Shown in pieces: positions 6,416 to 14,460 of a stretch of 14,460 nt of DNA. Position numbers and translations under genes: made by a program. Each line of letters opens with the position of its first letter. Position 1 is the stretch's first letter. The notes beneath the pieces are model-generated. The model worked only from the letters and a program-made list of their open reading frames with translations. It did no database searches and was not told the DNA's origin. The DNA is from Syntrophobacter sp. DG_60 (GTDB lineage: Bacteria > Desulfobacterota > Desulfofervidia > Desulfofervidales > DG-60). The stretch spans positions 1 to 14,460 of the forward strand of contig LJNA01000018.1 of the NCBI GenBank assembly GCA_001304365.1, read 5' to 3'.

Positions 6416-7669
6416 ATGGTTACAGAATTAAAGAAAATTATAGATGAAGTAAGCAAGGATAAAGGAATAGACAAGACATTTTTGATAAAGGCTATTGAAG
6501 AGGCCATATGCTCGGCTGCACGTAAGAAATATAGCCTAAAAGCAGACGTAGAGGCAGCCTATAATGAAGAAACAGGGGAAGTAGAAGTATATTTGTTTAA
6601 AAAGGTGGTAAAAGATTTTTCAGATCCTGCTATAGAAATTACCCTGGATGAGGCCTGTAAATTTGATAAACAATTGGAAATAGGTGATAGTGTTGGTATT
6701 AAATTAGATACAGCTGAATTTGGCCGTATTGCGGCTCAAACAGCAAAACAGACAATCTTGCAACGGATGAAACAGGCAGAAGGTGAGGCTATCTATGAGG
6801 AATTCAAGGACCGCAAAGGTCAGATAGTTAATGGAATTGTGCAAAGAGTTGAGAAGGCAGGAGTAATTGTCAACCTAGGTAGAACAGAATCTCTACTACC
6901 TTGGAACGAGGTTATCCCTAATAAGGACAATTTTAAAAGAGGAGATAGAATAAAGGCCTATATCCTAGATGTAAAGAAGCAGCCAAATGACCCACAAATT
7001 ATCCTTACCCGCACCCATCCCGCATTTTTGGTGGCCCTATTTACCTTAGAAGCCCCAGAAATAGCTGAGGGCATAGTAAAGATTATCAGTGCTGCTAGAG
7101 AGCCTGGCCAAAGGGCGAAGATCGCTGTCACTTCACAGAATCCAGAGGTAGACCCTGTCGGGGCATGTGTAGGGATGCGAGGCCTAAGAGTGCAAAATGT
7201 AGTGCGGGAGTTAAAAGGAGAAAAGATAGATATTGTTCCTTGGGACGCAGACCCTGCTAAATTTGTTTATAATGCCCTAGCTCCAGCTAAGGTAGTACGT
7301 GTTATCTTAGATAAAGAAGAACAAAGCATGGAAACCATTGTGCCTGATGACCAGCTTTCTCTAGCAATTGGTAAGCAAGGACAAAATGTACGTTTAGCCT
7401 CAAAATTAACAGGTTGGAAAATTGATGTCCGAAGTAAATCCACATATGAACAGATGTTGCAAATAGGTTATGAGAGCCTTCTTAAGGTAGAGGGAATGGA
7501 TAAAAAAATAGCCGATTTACTTTTTAAGCAGGGCATTAATTCAGCAGAGGAACTTTCACAAGTAGAAGCAGAGGAACTGAAGGAAATAGGCTTAGAGAAA
7601 CATAGAGCACAGTTATTAATTAAAGCAGCTAAAGAATTTATAGAACATGAAAGCACAGCAGAAAATTGA
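6416..7669 (+). CDS. nusA: Transcription elongation/termination factor NusA
   Basis: NusA binds RNA polymerase and nascent RNA, and controls pausing, intrinsic termination and antitermination. From the chosen ATG (6416) it is 417 residues: an N-terminal RNA polymerase-binding domain (1-125, with KDKGIDKTFLIKAIEEAI and ARKKYS), an S1 domain (about 133-200), KH domains 1 and 2 (about 233-345, with VDPVGACVGMRG and AIGKQGQNVRLAS), and one helix-hairpin-helix domain at the C-terminus (about 350-415). E. coli NusA is longer because it has two acidic repeats there. AAGGA six bases upstream supports 6416; the ATG at 6410 abuts the ribosome binding site and is unlikely. Its last 23 bases overlap ylxR. 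The terminator ahead of rimP is a plausible target for autoregulation. Confidence 0.97.
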   Translation: MVTELKKIIDEVSKDKGIDKTFLIKAIEEAICSAARKKYSLKADVEAAYNEETGEVEVYLFKKVVKDFSDPAIEITLDEACKFDKQLEIGDSVGIKLDTAEFGRIAAQTAKQTILQRMKQAEGEAIYEEFKDRKGQIVNGIVQRVEKAGVIVNLGRTESLLPWNEVIPNKDNFKRGDRIKAYILDVKKQPNDPQIILTRTHPAFLVALFTLEAPEIAEGIVKIISAAREPGQRAKIAVTSQNPEVDPVGACVGMRGLRVQNVVRELKGEKIDIVPWDADPAKFVYNALAPAKVVRVILDKEEQSMETIVPDDQLSLAIGKQGQNVRLASKLTGWKIDVRSKSTYEQMLQIGYESLLKVEGMDKKIADLLFKQGINSAEELSQVEAEELKEIGLEKHRAQLLIKAAKEFIEHESTAEN

Positions 7670-7952
7670 GCCACAACGCACCTGTTTGGGTTGTGGAAGG
7701 AAACAAGTTAAAAGAAAGCTGCTAAGGATAATTTGCCTCGATGGCAAAATTAGATTAGACAGGCAGCAAAATTTACCAGGCAGAGGGGCATATTTATGTT
7801 TAAATGACCCATGCCTATTTTCCTTAGAAACTAAAAAGAAACTAAAACTATGGCAAAGGGCATTAAAACACCCTGTTAGCCAACTTCAACTTTTGAATTT
7901 AAGAAAAGAGATAGAACAAACACTTTTAAGAGGAAAATATGGGCAAGGTTAG
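7647..7952 (+). CDS. ylxR: YlxR family RNA-binding protein (DUF448)
   Basis: This 101-residue protein belongs to the YlxR (DUF448) family, a small putative nucleic-acid-binding protein almost always encoded between nusA and infB. The hallmarks are RTCLGCGRK (residues 11-19), [12 protein letters not shown], and PGRGAYLC (residues 44-51) followed by a second cysteine in NDPC. It is strongly basic, with a lysine-rich C-terminal half. The ATG at 7647 lies inside nusA (23-base overlap) with no clear ribosome binding site, so translation is probably coupled to that of nusA. It overlaps infB by 14 bases. A nucleoid-associated or regulatory role has been suggested for some family members; the function here is not shown by sequence. 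Confidence 0.92.
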   Translation: MKAQQKIEPQRTCLGCGRKQVKRKLLRIICLDGKIRLDRQQNLPGRGAYLCLNDPCLFSLETKKKLKLWQRALKHPVSQLQLLNLRKEIEQTLLRGKYGQG

Positions 7953-10242
7953 AGTTCACCAATTAGCCAAACAATTTCACCTAAAGAATAAGGAATTCCT
8001 TGATCAGCTAGAACAAATGGGCATTATTGTAAAAAATCACATGAGTGCTCTAGCAGACGATGAGGTAGAACGTATTAAAAGAGCATTTACAGAAAAAAGG
8101 GGTAAGCCCCGAAAAGAGGAAGTAGTCATTAGACGAAGGACGGTTGAACCAGAACCCACTATTCCCCCTACTATAGAAACATCGGAACAAATACCGAAAG
8201 AACCTTTAGAACTGGAGCAGATAGCTCCAACATTAGAAATCCCAAAAGAACCTGAACCAGAAGCTATCCCAGTGATTCCTAAACCAGAAAAACCTAAGAA
8301 GAAAAAAAAGGAAAAAGAATATTTAGAGGAAGAACCAAAAAGGGGCAAAAGGTTGCTAAAACGACATAGGCAAGTAGTAGTAGAAATGCATGAAGAAGAA
8401 TTAGCAAAACCAGAAAGGCCCCAACTTAAACCTTCTATAAAGAAACCACAAGTAAAGCCCATTATCACAATTCCTAAGCCTATAAAACGTAGGATAGAAA
8501 TGGAGGAAAGTATTACTGTAGCTGAATTGGCCAGGGCAATGGGGGTAAAAACAGGAGAACTTATTAAAAAACTTATCTCTTTAGGTGTTATGGCCACTGT
8601 TAATCAACCCTTAGATTATGAGACAGCTACCTTGGCTGCCAGTGAATTTGATTATGAAGTAAAAAAAGTGGGTTTTGTGGAGGAAGAAATCTTAAAACCC
8701 TTACCTGATAGGCCCCAAGATCTAAAGCCACGCCCGCCTGTAGTGACTGTAATGGGTCATGTAGATCATGGTAAGACATCCTTGCTGGACGTCGTCCGCC
8801 ACACAAATGTAACCTCACAAGAAGCAGGTAGCATCACCCAACATATAGGGGCTTATTATGTGAGTTTAGATAAAGGGGATATAGTCTTTTTAGACACACC
8901 TGGCCATGAGGCCTTTACTGCTATGCGGGCAAGGGGAGCTCAAGTAACAGATGTTGTGGTATTAGTAGTAGCAGCAGATGATGGGGTAATGGCTCAAACC
9001 AAAGAGGCCATAAATCATGCCAAAGAAGCAGGGGTCCCCATCGTAGTGGCCATTAATAAGATTGATAAACCCAATGCAAAACCTGAACCTGTCAAACAGG
9101 CATTGGCTGAATTAGGTCTAGTACCTGAGCAGTGGGGTGGGAATACACTTTATGCCGAGGTTTCTGCCAAGAAAAAAATAGGCATTGAGGAACTCTTAGA
9201 GCAAATATTATTACAAGCAGAAATATTAGAGCTAAAGGCCAATCCTAAAAAACCTGCACGTGGTGTGGTAATTGAAGCCCGTTTGGATAAAGGCAAGGGG
9301 CCCGTTGCCAGTATTTTAGTTAAAGAAGGACTACTAAAGGCAGGAGATTATTTTATTTGTGGTCTTCATTATGGCAGGATCCGGGCTATGTTTAATGACA
9401 AAGGGCAAAGACTAATCAGTACTGGCCCATCTATCCCAGTGGAGGTCCATGGTCTCTCGGGTGTGCCAGAGGCAGGAGACCATTTAGTAGTAGTAGAAAG
9501 CGAGAAGACTGCTAAGGAAATCGGCTATCACCGTAAGCAAAAACAAAGAGAGGCATCTCTGGTTAAGGCAAGTAAAGTAAGTTTAGAGGACCTTTATCAG
9601 CGTTTTAAAGAGGGTAAGACCAAAGAACTGAAATTGATTATCAAAGCAGATGTTCAAGGCTCAGTAGGGGCCTTAAATGATGCATTGCAAAAATTAAGTA
9701 CTGACGAGATTAGGGTCAATATCATCCATGCCTCTGCAGGCGCCATTACAGAGTCAGATGTTATGCTTGCCTCAGCTTCTGATGCCATAATAATTGGTTT
9801 TAATGTACGCCCTAGTACTAATGTCCAAGAATTGTCACACCATGAAAAAGTAGACATCCATTATTATGATGTTATTTACCGCATGATTGGTGACATCCAA
9901 AATGCCATGATAGGTATGCTAGAACCAGAATATCAAGAAAGAATTATAGGATATGCACAGATTAGACAATTATTCAAAGTGCCCAAAGTAGGAGTAGTAG
10001 CTGGCTGTTATGTGAACGAAGGTAAGATAGAGCGTGGAGCTAAAGTAAGAATTGTCAGGGATGGTACTGTAATTTATGATGGAAAAATTGGCTCTCTGAA
10101 AAGATTCAAAGAAGATGTGAAGGAAGTTATAGCAGGTTATGAATTCGGTATAAGTTTTGAAAATTTCCAAGATATGAAGGAAGGGGACAGCCTAGAGGCC
10201 TACCTATTGGAAGAGGTCAAAAGGACAATACCTATACAATAA
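7939..10242 (+). CDS. infB: Translation initiation factor IF-2
   Basis: IF-2 is the GTPase that brings fMet-tRNA to the 30S subunit and promotes subunit joining. The 767 residues show an IF2_N module at the start ([13 protein letters not shown], 1-50), a charged Pro/Glu/Lys-rich linker (about 55-185), a second IF2_N module (about 190-242) and the GTPase domain. The GTPase motifs are G1 GHVDHGKT (273-280), G3 DTPGH (319-323), G4 NKID (373-376) and G5 SAK just after 405. Domains II, III and IV follow, with DVQGSVGAL starting domain III and the fMet-tRNA-binding domain at the C-terminus. AGAGG five bases before the ATG supports the start, which lies inside ylxR. The stop is followed directly by the ATG of ylxP. 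Confidence 0.98.
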   Translation: MGKVRVHQLAKQFHLKNKEFLDQLEQMGIIVKNHMSALADDEVERIKRAFTEKRGKPRKEEVVIRRRTVEPEPTIPPTIETSEQIPKEPLELEQIAPTLEIPKEPEPEAIPVIPKPEKPKKKKKEKEYLEEEPKRGKRLLKRHRQVVVEMHEEELAKPERPQLKPSIKKPQVKPIITIPKPIKRRIEMEESITVAELARAMGVKTGELIKKLISLGVMATVNQPLDYETATLAASEFDYEVKKVGFVEEEILKPLPDRPQDLKPRPPVVTVMGHVDHGKTSLLDVVRHTNVTSQEAGSITQHIGAYYVSLDKGDIVFLDTPGHEAFTAMRARGAQVTDVVVLVVAADDGVMAQTKEAINHAKEAGVPIVVAINKIDKPNAKPEPVKQALAELGLVPEQWGGNTLYAEVSAKKKIGIEELLEQILLQAEILELKANPKKPARGVVIEARLDKGKGPVASILVKEGLLKAGDYFICGLHYGRIRAMFNDKGQRLISTGPSIPVEVHGLSGVPEAGDHLVVVESEKTAKEIGYHRKQKQREASLVKASKVSLEDLYQRFKEGKTKELKLIIKADVQGSVGALNDALQKLSTDEIRVNIIHASAGAITESDVMLASASDAIIIGFNVRPSTNVQELSHHEKVDIHYYDVIYRMIGDIQNAMIGMLEPEYQERIIGYAQIRQLFKVPKVGVVAGCYVNEGKIERGAKVRIVRDGTVIYDGKIGSLKRFKEDVKEVIAGYEFGISFENFQDMKEGDSLEAYLLEEVKRTIPIQ

Positions 10243-10554
10243 ATGGTAGTAGGAGTTGGGCAGATCTTATTGAGATTGCCTGAAAATTGTACACTTAAAG
10301 GAAAAAGAAGGGTTATTAAGCAAATTATTGATAAGGTAAAAAGGCAGTTTAATGTCTCTATTGCTGAGGTAGATGCGCAAAATCACTGGCAATTCGCCCA
10401 TCTAGGTCTTTGTCAGGTTAGTACAACCAAAGATTATGTAAATACTAACTTGGAAAAAATATTGGATTTTATTGAAAATCTTTCTGTGGCTGAAATTCTT
10501 GATGTAAAATTAGAAATCATTCATTTTTCTAGCAAAGTCCCGAAGGCATTATGA
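10243..10554 (+). CDS. ylxP: YlxP-like protein (DUF503)
   Basis: This 103-residue protein matches the DUF503/YlxP family: MVVGVGQILLRLPENCTLK, then KGKRRVIKQIIDKVKRQFNVSIAEVD (segments of residues 19-45), WQFAHLGLCQVS, and a C-terminal helix with ILDFIENL. The fold is small alpha/beta; the function is not firmly established, and its constant place beside infB and rbfA suggests a role in ribosome biogenesis. The ATG directly abuts the infB stop with no gap, and its own stop overlaps truB in an ATGA. It therefore depends on coupled translation. Usually rbfA (and often a DHH phosphoesterase gene) follows; here truB follows instead. It is not RbfA: the sequence lacks the RbfA pattern and has the YlxP N-terminus. 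Confidence 0.9.
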   Translation: MVVGVGQILLRLPENCTLKGKRRVIKQIIDKVKRQFNVSIAEVDAQNHWQFAHLGLCQVSTTKDYVNTNLEKILDFIENLSVAEILDVKLEIIHFSSKVPKAL

Positions 10555-11471
10555 CAGAAAAAAGTGGCATTTTGATCATTGATAAACCCATAGGCATTAC
10601 CTCTGCTGCTGTAGTGAGAAAGATTAAAAAATGGTTGAAGGTAAATAAAATTGGGCATGGGGGTACTTTAGACCCATTGGCTACAGGAGTATTGCCCATA
10701 TTTATTAATAAAGCTACAAAGATTGCTCAATTTTTCCTAGATAAAGACAAGTCCTATGAAGGCTCTCTCCGTTTGGGGATGGAGACAGACACTGGGGATA
10801 TTGAAGGAAAAGTAATCAAATATGTAGAAAAAAGGGAGATAAGCCATAAGAAAGTAAAGGAGGTCATGAAGAGTTTTATAGGAAAAATTAAACAAACCCC
10901 CCCTGTTTACTCAGCATTGAAGGTAGAGGGTGTTCCACTTTATAAGTGGGCCAGAAGGGGGGTTGAAATAACCCCTAAGGAAAGGTGGGTATATATTTAT
11001 TCCCTTCAAATGACATTAATTAGGTGGCCAGAAGTAAATTTTAAGGTCACTTGTTCTAAGGGAACTTATATTCGTGCCTTGTGTATAGATATAGGAAGGG
11101 CACTAGGGTGCGGGGGCTGTTTGGCAAGATTAAGGAGGATAAAGGCAGGGCCTTTTACTATTTCCCATGCTATTACATTAGAGACATTAAGGGAGACCAT
11201 CTTAAATAGGACGTGGGAGAAATATTTTATAAATCTTAATGATGCCCTTTCCCAGTTACCAGCCATTGTTTTGACAAACGTAATGGAAGAAAAGATAAAG
11301 AGAGGGCAGTTTATTTCTTGGCATAAGCCACTGTCTAGTGGGCTCTTTAGGGGGGTGAATAAGGAAAATAGATTGTTGGCCATACTTGAGCCTAGACGCA
11401 TATGGCCACAAGGTGTAGAATTGCACCCTATAAAAGTGTTTTTAAGGAGGAAAAATGGTATTAATTCCTAA
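10551..11471 (+). CDS. truB: tRNA pseudouridine-55 synthase TruB
   Basis: TruB converts uridine 55 in the T loop of tRNAs to pseudouridine. The 306-residue length is usual. The catalytic aspartate is Asp41 in [15 protein letters not shown] (residues 35-49). Other family motifs are [13 protein letters not shown] at the start, [21 protein letters not shown] in segments, [12 protein letters not shown] and the later [17 protein letters not shown]-terminal region of about 80 residues, ending with KVFLRR, fits a small PUA-like domain. The start overlaps the ylxP stop (ATGA) and the last 17 bases overlap rpsO, including that gene's ribosome binding site upstream of the overlap. This is the standard infB-to-pnp operon order, minus rbfA. 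Confidence 0.97.
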   Translation: MTEKSGILIIDKPIGITSAAVVRKIKKWLKVNKIGHGGTLDPLATGVLPIFINKATKIAQFFLDKDKSYEGSLRLGMETDTGDIEGKVIKYVEKREISHKKVKEVMKSFIGKIKQTPPVYSALKVEGVPLYKWARRGVEITPKERWVYIYSLQMTLIRWPEVNFKVTCSKGTYIRALCIDIGRALGCGGCLARLRRIKAGPFTISHAITLETLRETILNRTWEKYFINLNDALSQLPAIVLTNVMEEKIKRGQFISWHKPLSSGLFRGVNKENRLLAILEPRRIWPQGVELHPIKVFLRRKNGINS

Positions 11472-11724
11472 GGAAAAAAGGGTAATTATTGATCAATTTC
11501 AGACACATCCTGCAGACACGGGTTCACCAGAGGTACAGGTTGCCATTTTAACAAAGAGGATTGAATACTTGACTTCACATTTTAAGGTGCACAAAAAGGA
11601 TTTCCATTCCCGGCGCGGCTTATTAAAACTGGTAGGACAAAGGCGTCGCCTTTTAAGTTATTTAAAAACAAAAAACATTGAACGATATCATAACTTAATT
11701 AAAGAACTAGGTCTTAGAAGATAA
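11455..11724 (+). CDS. rpsO: 30S ribosomal protein S15
   Basis: S15 binds the central domain of 16S rRNA early in 30S assembly. The 89-residue protein has the family's normal length and motifs: [19 protein letters not shown] (residues 19-37), [22 protein letters not shown] in two adjacent segments, [10 protein letters not shown] and the end LIKELGLRR. The ATG at 11455 has AAGGAGG four bases upstream, the strongest ribosome binding site in this operon, as expected for a highly expressed ribosomal protein embedded in the end of truB. S15 represses its own translation in several bacteria; I see no obvious pseudoknot here by eye. It is 13 bases before pnp, the usual pairing. Confidence 0.99.
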   Translation: MVLIPKEKRVIIDQFQTHPADTGSPEVQVAILTKRIEYLTSHFKVHKKDFHSRRGLLKLVGQRRRLLSYLKTKNIERYHNLIKELGLRR

Positions 11725-11737
11725 AAGAGGTGAATTT

Positions 11738-13834
11738 ATGACACAGGTAATGCAAATTGAATGGGCAGGGCGTCCTTTGAGCATAAGCTTTGGGGAAGTA
11801 GCAAGACAGGCAGATGGAGCAGTTTTATTAAGGTATGCAGACACTGTTGTGGTGGTCACAGCAGTTGCCTCTAAGAGGCCAGAAGCATTTTTAGATTTCT
11901 TCCCCTTAACAGTAGAGTATCAAGAGATGTCTTATGCTGCAGGTCGAATCCCTGGTGGTTTCTTTAAAAGGGAGGGGCGTCCCAGTGATAAGGAAATCCT
12001 TACATCTAGACTCATTGATCGTCCTATCCGCCCCCTTTTCCCTGAAGGATTTTTAAGGGAAATCCAAATAATTGCCACTGTCCTTTCTGTAGATCAAGAG
12101 AATGACCCTGACATCCTAGCAGTTATTGGGGCATCCTCTGCTCTAGGGGTCTCTGATATTCCGTTTAATGGACCTATTGCTGCTGTTAGGGTGGGACGTA
12201 ATGATGGGCAGTGGATAATCAATCCTACTTATAGCCAACTGGAAAAAAGTGATATTAATCTGGTAGTAGCTGGCCATGAAAAGGGCATAGTGATGGTAGA
12301 GGGAGGGGGGCATTTTGTACCGGAAGAAGATATCTTAGAGGCCATATTTGTTGGCCATGAAGCTTTAAAGCCTGTTCTAGAACTGCAAAAGCAACTGATG
12401 GCTATAGGAAACCCAAAGATTGAAGTTATACCACCCTCTGTAGACTCAGAACTGGTAAAAAGGATGGCAGATTTTACAACTACCTTAATGCAGGAGGCCT
12501 TAACCATCCCAAAGAAACAGTTAAGGTATGGACGATTGGAGGAGATATTTTCAAAGGTAGTTTCAGATTTGGATTTAACTGAAGAGAAAATCCCTGAAGC
12601 ACATATAATATTTAAAGATTTAGAGAAAAAGGCAATCCGCCAAATGGTATTAGAAGGAAGGAGAATAGATGGGCGCAGTGCCAATGAAATAAGACCTGTA
12701 GTTTGTGAAGTGGGTGTTTTACCCCGTACACATGGTTCGGCTATCTTTAGGCGTGGTGAAACCCAAATATTGGCTGTAACTACTTTGGGAACCTCAGAAA
12801 ATGAACAAAAGATCGAGTCATTATATGGAGAGAGCTTTAAATCCTTTATGGTCCACTATAACTTCCCACCTTATTGCGTTGGCGAAACAAGAAAATTACG
12901 TGGACCAGGGCGTCGTGAGATAGGTCATGGGGCCTTAGTTGAAAAGACCTTAAAATCATTAATTCCCTCTGAGGAGGAGTTTCCTTATACAATCCGAGTA
13001 GTCTCTGAAGTGCTGGAATCTAATGGTTCTTCCTCTATGGCTACTGTTTGCGGTGGGTGTATGTCACTGATGGATGCGGGTGTACCTATTAAAAAACATG
13101 TAGCAGGCATTGGCATGGGACTTATATTAGAGCCAGAGAAAACAATTATCCTCTCTGATATTACAGGAGATGAAGACCACTGTGGTGACATGGACTTTAA
13201 AATTGCTGGCACAGAAGATGGCATCACTGCCTTTCAGATGGATATAAAGATAGAAGGGGTAAAAAGGGAAATCTTGCAGCAGGCCTTAAATCAATCTAAA
13301 GAAGCCCGCCTCTATATTTTAGAAAAGATGGCTGAAGCCATACCAGTATCTCGCCCTTCTATTTCACCTTATGCCCCTAAAGTGACTATAGTGGATATTA
13401 CCCCTGAAAAGATTGCAAGTTTAATTGGCCCTGGAGGAAAGGTCATAAAAAACATCATTAGTGAGACAGGGGTAAGTATTGATATTAAGGAAACAGGAAA
13501 GGTACATATTGTATCCTATGATGAGCAGGCTTCCCAAAAAGCAATGGAATTGGTAAAACAAGCTACCCAGGAAGTGGAGGTAGGAAGGCTTTATATTGGT
13601 AAGGTGAAAAAGATTGTTGATTTTGGGGCATTAGTGGAAATATCGCCAGGAATAGTGGGGTTGGTTCACATATCAGAATTGGATCGTCATCATGTAAAAA
13701 AGGTCACTGATGTAGCCAAAGAGGGTGATGAAGTGTTAGTGCGGGTATTAGGGATAGAAAGGGATGGAAAAATCAGGCTCAGTCGGAAGGCGGCATTAAG
13801 CCCACCTGTTCATAAAAGAGAAACAAGGAGATAG
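11738..13834 (+). CDS. pnp: Polyribonucleotide nucleotidyltransferase (PNPase)
   Basis: PNPase degrades RNA from the 3' end with phosphate and can add tails in reverse, acting as a trimer, often with RNase E. The 698 residues contain the first RNase PH-like domain (with FFPLTVEYQEMSYAAGRIPGG and RLIDRPIRPLFPEG), a helical linker, and the second, catalytic RNase PH domain. The latter carries LRGPGRREIGHGAL and GDEDHCGDMDFKIAGTEDG near residues 477-495, with the aspartates used for metal binding; the usual Leu after GDEDH is Cys here. A KH domain (about 550-605, GPGGKVIKNI) and an S1 domain (about 615-690) follow. AGAGGTG precedes the ATG. It is the last recognisable gene of the operon; no terminator is visible before the convergent gene. 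Confidence 0.98.
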   Translation: MTQVMQIEWAGRPLSISFGEVARQADGAVLLRYADTVVVVTAVASKRPEAFLDFFPLTVEYQEMSYAAGRIPGGFFKREGRPSDKEILTSRLIDRPIRPLFPEGFLREIQIIATVLSVDQENDPDILAVIGASSALGVSDIPFNGPIAAVRVGRNDGQWIINPTYSQLEKSDINLVVAGHEKGIVMVEGGGHFVPEEDILEAIFVGHEALKPVLELQKQLMAIGNPKIEVIPPSVDSELVKRMADFTTTLMQEALTIPKKQLRYGRLEEIFSKVVSDLDLTEEKIPEAHIIFKDLEKKAIRQMVLEGRRIDGRSANEIRPVVCEVGVLPRTHGSAIFRRGETQILAVTTLGTSENEQKIESLYGESFKSFMVHYNFPPYCVGETRKLRGPGRREIGHGALVEKTLKSLIPSEEEFPYTIRVVSEVLESNGSSSMATVCGGCMSLMDAGVPIKKHVAGIGMGLILEPEKTIILSDITGDEDHCGDMDFKIAGTEDGITAFQMDIKIEGVKREILQQALNQSKEARLYILEKMAEAIPVSRPSISPYAPKVTIVDITPEKIASLIGPGGKVIKNIISETGVSIDIKETGKVHIVSYDEQASQKAMELVKQATQEVEVGRLYIGKVKKIVDFGALVEISPGIVGLVHISELDRHHVKKVTDVAKEGDEVLVRVLGIERDGKIRLSRKAALSPPVHKRETRR

Positions 13835-13898
13835 ACGCAGGATGCAAGATACAGGAAACACGGCAGAAAACACAGCGTATTCTACAAAGAAAAAAGGT

Positions 13899-14460
13899 CT
13901 ATCTGAACTCTTTGATGAGTTTTTGGGTAAGTTTAATAGCAGGCCTAAGGTAAAATTTTTCTACATTAGCAGAATTTGTGCCCTTTGTCCTAGCTTTACC
14001 CAGCCACACCTGCCTCTTAAGTCTGATATCATAAAGGGCTAGATCTATGATTACTATATGGTAGGTATAAACCTGAGCTCCCCTTGTCTGAATCACGGGC
14101 AGTTGCCAGTAGTAACTCCTTACCCTGCCATGTTTATCATAGACATTTGCAATCATAAATTCATAGCTTGTATAGGTGGAAGGAGGGATAAATTTTTTCT
14201 CCTGCTCTGTAGGCTCTAAGGTTATTAGCAAGTGAAAGTCAATAGCGTTTTTGATCAAATAACCTTCCAAGCAGTCTCTAAACCTTTTGTTTCCCTGGGG
14301 CCTGACACCATCTAATGTATGCACACTATATCCTGCCCTTAATAGCTCTGCTTTAACTGCATTTGTGATATTAGAAACCAGAACCTCATTTCCTTTTGTC
14401 TGCCAACTGTCGTAGTTTACCATGGTAATCAATATGTTTTTCTTATTCCTATCAAACAAA
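13899..14460 (-). CDS. Protein of unknown function, truncated by the window edge, DUF4136-like pattern
   Basis: This convergent minus-strand gene ends 65 bases from pnp and runs off the right edge, so its N-terminus is missing or barely reached; a TTG at 14459 is the first in-frame start-like codon in view and is probably internal. The visible 186 residues form alternating strands and helices: ILITMVNYDSW, then a helix with VSNITNAVKAELLRAGYSV, a strand with FHLLITLEP, and the closing pattern HIVIIDLALYDIRLKRQVWLG (residues about 133-153, in segments). That last pattern resembles the DIxLYDxxxxKxVWxG strand of periplasmic lipoprotein families such as DUF4136, but I do not recognise the family with confidence. 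No signal peptide or lipobox is visible because the N-terminus lies outside. Its codon composition is like its neighbours. Confidence 0.7.
   Translation of the reverse strand, partial: LFDRNKKNILITMVNYDSWQTKGNEVLVSNITNAVKAELLRAGYSVHTLDGVRPQGNKRFRDCLEGYLIKNAIDFHLLITLEPTEQEKKFIPPSTYTSYEFMIANVYDKHGRVRSYYWQLPVIQTRGAQVYTYHIVIIDLALYDIRLKRQVWLGKARTKGTNSANVEKFYLRPAIKLTQKLIKEFR

Noticed and set aside
8037..8597. Long minus-strand frame of 186 codons inside infB
   Set aside because: It is the antisense shadow of the Pro/Glu/Lys-rich IF-2 linker; its Ser/Phe/Gly-rich translation reflects that composition.
13842..14042. Plus-strand 66-codon frame just after pnp
   Set aside because: AGGAG is nearby, but from 13899 it lies antisense to the convergent gene, and its first part resembles simple intergenic sequence (GCAGGATGCAAGATACAGG). 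No family pattern is visible.

Overview
This window is ordinary bacterial chromosome from an AT-rich, Gram-negative-like organism. The gene set and order (rimP-nusA-ylxR-infB-ylxP-truB-rpsO-pnp, plus an nrdR-ribD pair and a serA/class V aminotransferase pair) fit the former Deltaproteobacteria (Desulfobacterota or relatives). That placement is inferred from synteny and protein character; no taxonomic marker was searched. NusA has a single short C-terminal helix-hairpin-helix tail, YlxR and YlxP are present, and both TTG and ATG starts are used.

Layout. Positions 1-260 hold no secure gene; a minus-strand reading frame may begin near 89 and run off the left edge. From about 260 to 5646 all genes lie on the minus strand. 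In transcription order they are: a class V aminotransferase, serA, a small J-domain protein, an FmdB-type zinc-ribbon protein, nrdR and ribD. Two intergenic stretches in this block (1825-1965 and 4265-4509) carry degenerate short repeats and palindromes. From 5653 to 5819 there is a divergent intergenic region with promoter signals facing both ways. On the plus strand, a sigma70-type promoter precedes a tRNA-Gly(CCC), an intrinsic terminator hairpin, and then a tightly packed translation/RNA operon (rimP to pnp, 5938-13834). The right end has a convergent, window-truncated gene of unknown function (13899-14460).

How the genes work together. The plus-strand operon joins ribosome maturation (RimP), transcription elongation and termination (NusA), initiation (IF-2), tRNA modification (TruB), a small-subunit protein (S15) and RNA turnover (PNPase), with many stop/start overlaps indicating translational coupling. 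Its tRNA-first layout with an attenuator-like terminator resembles the E. coli metY-rimP-nusA-infB operon, although the tRNA differs. The minus-strand pair aminotransferase plus SerA probably supplies two steps of serine synthesis. NrdR (ribonucleotide reductase repressor) and RibD (riboflavin synthesis) overlap by 8 bases.

I see no CRISPR array, phage, intact insertion sequence, toxin-antitoxin or defence module. No clearly novel system is evident. The most interesting points are the tRNA/terminator head of the nusA operon, the absence of rbfA from its usual slot, a possible leaderless promoter for the aminotransferase, and the family of short palindromic intergenic repeats.
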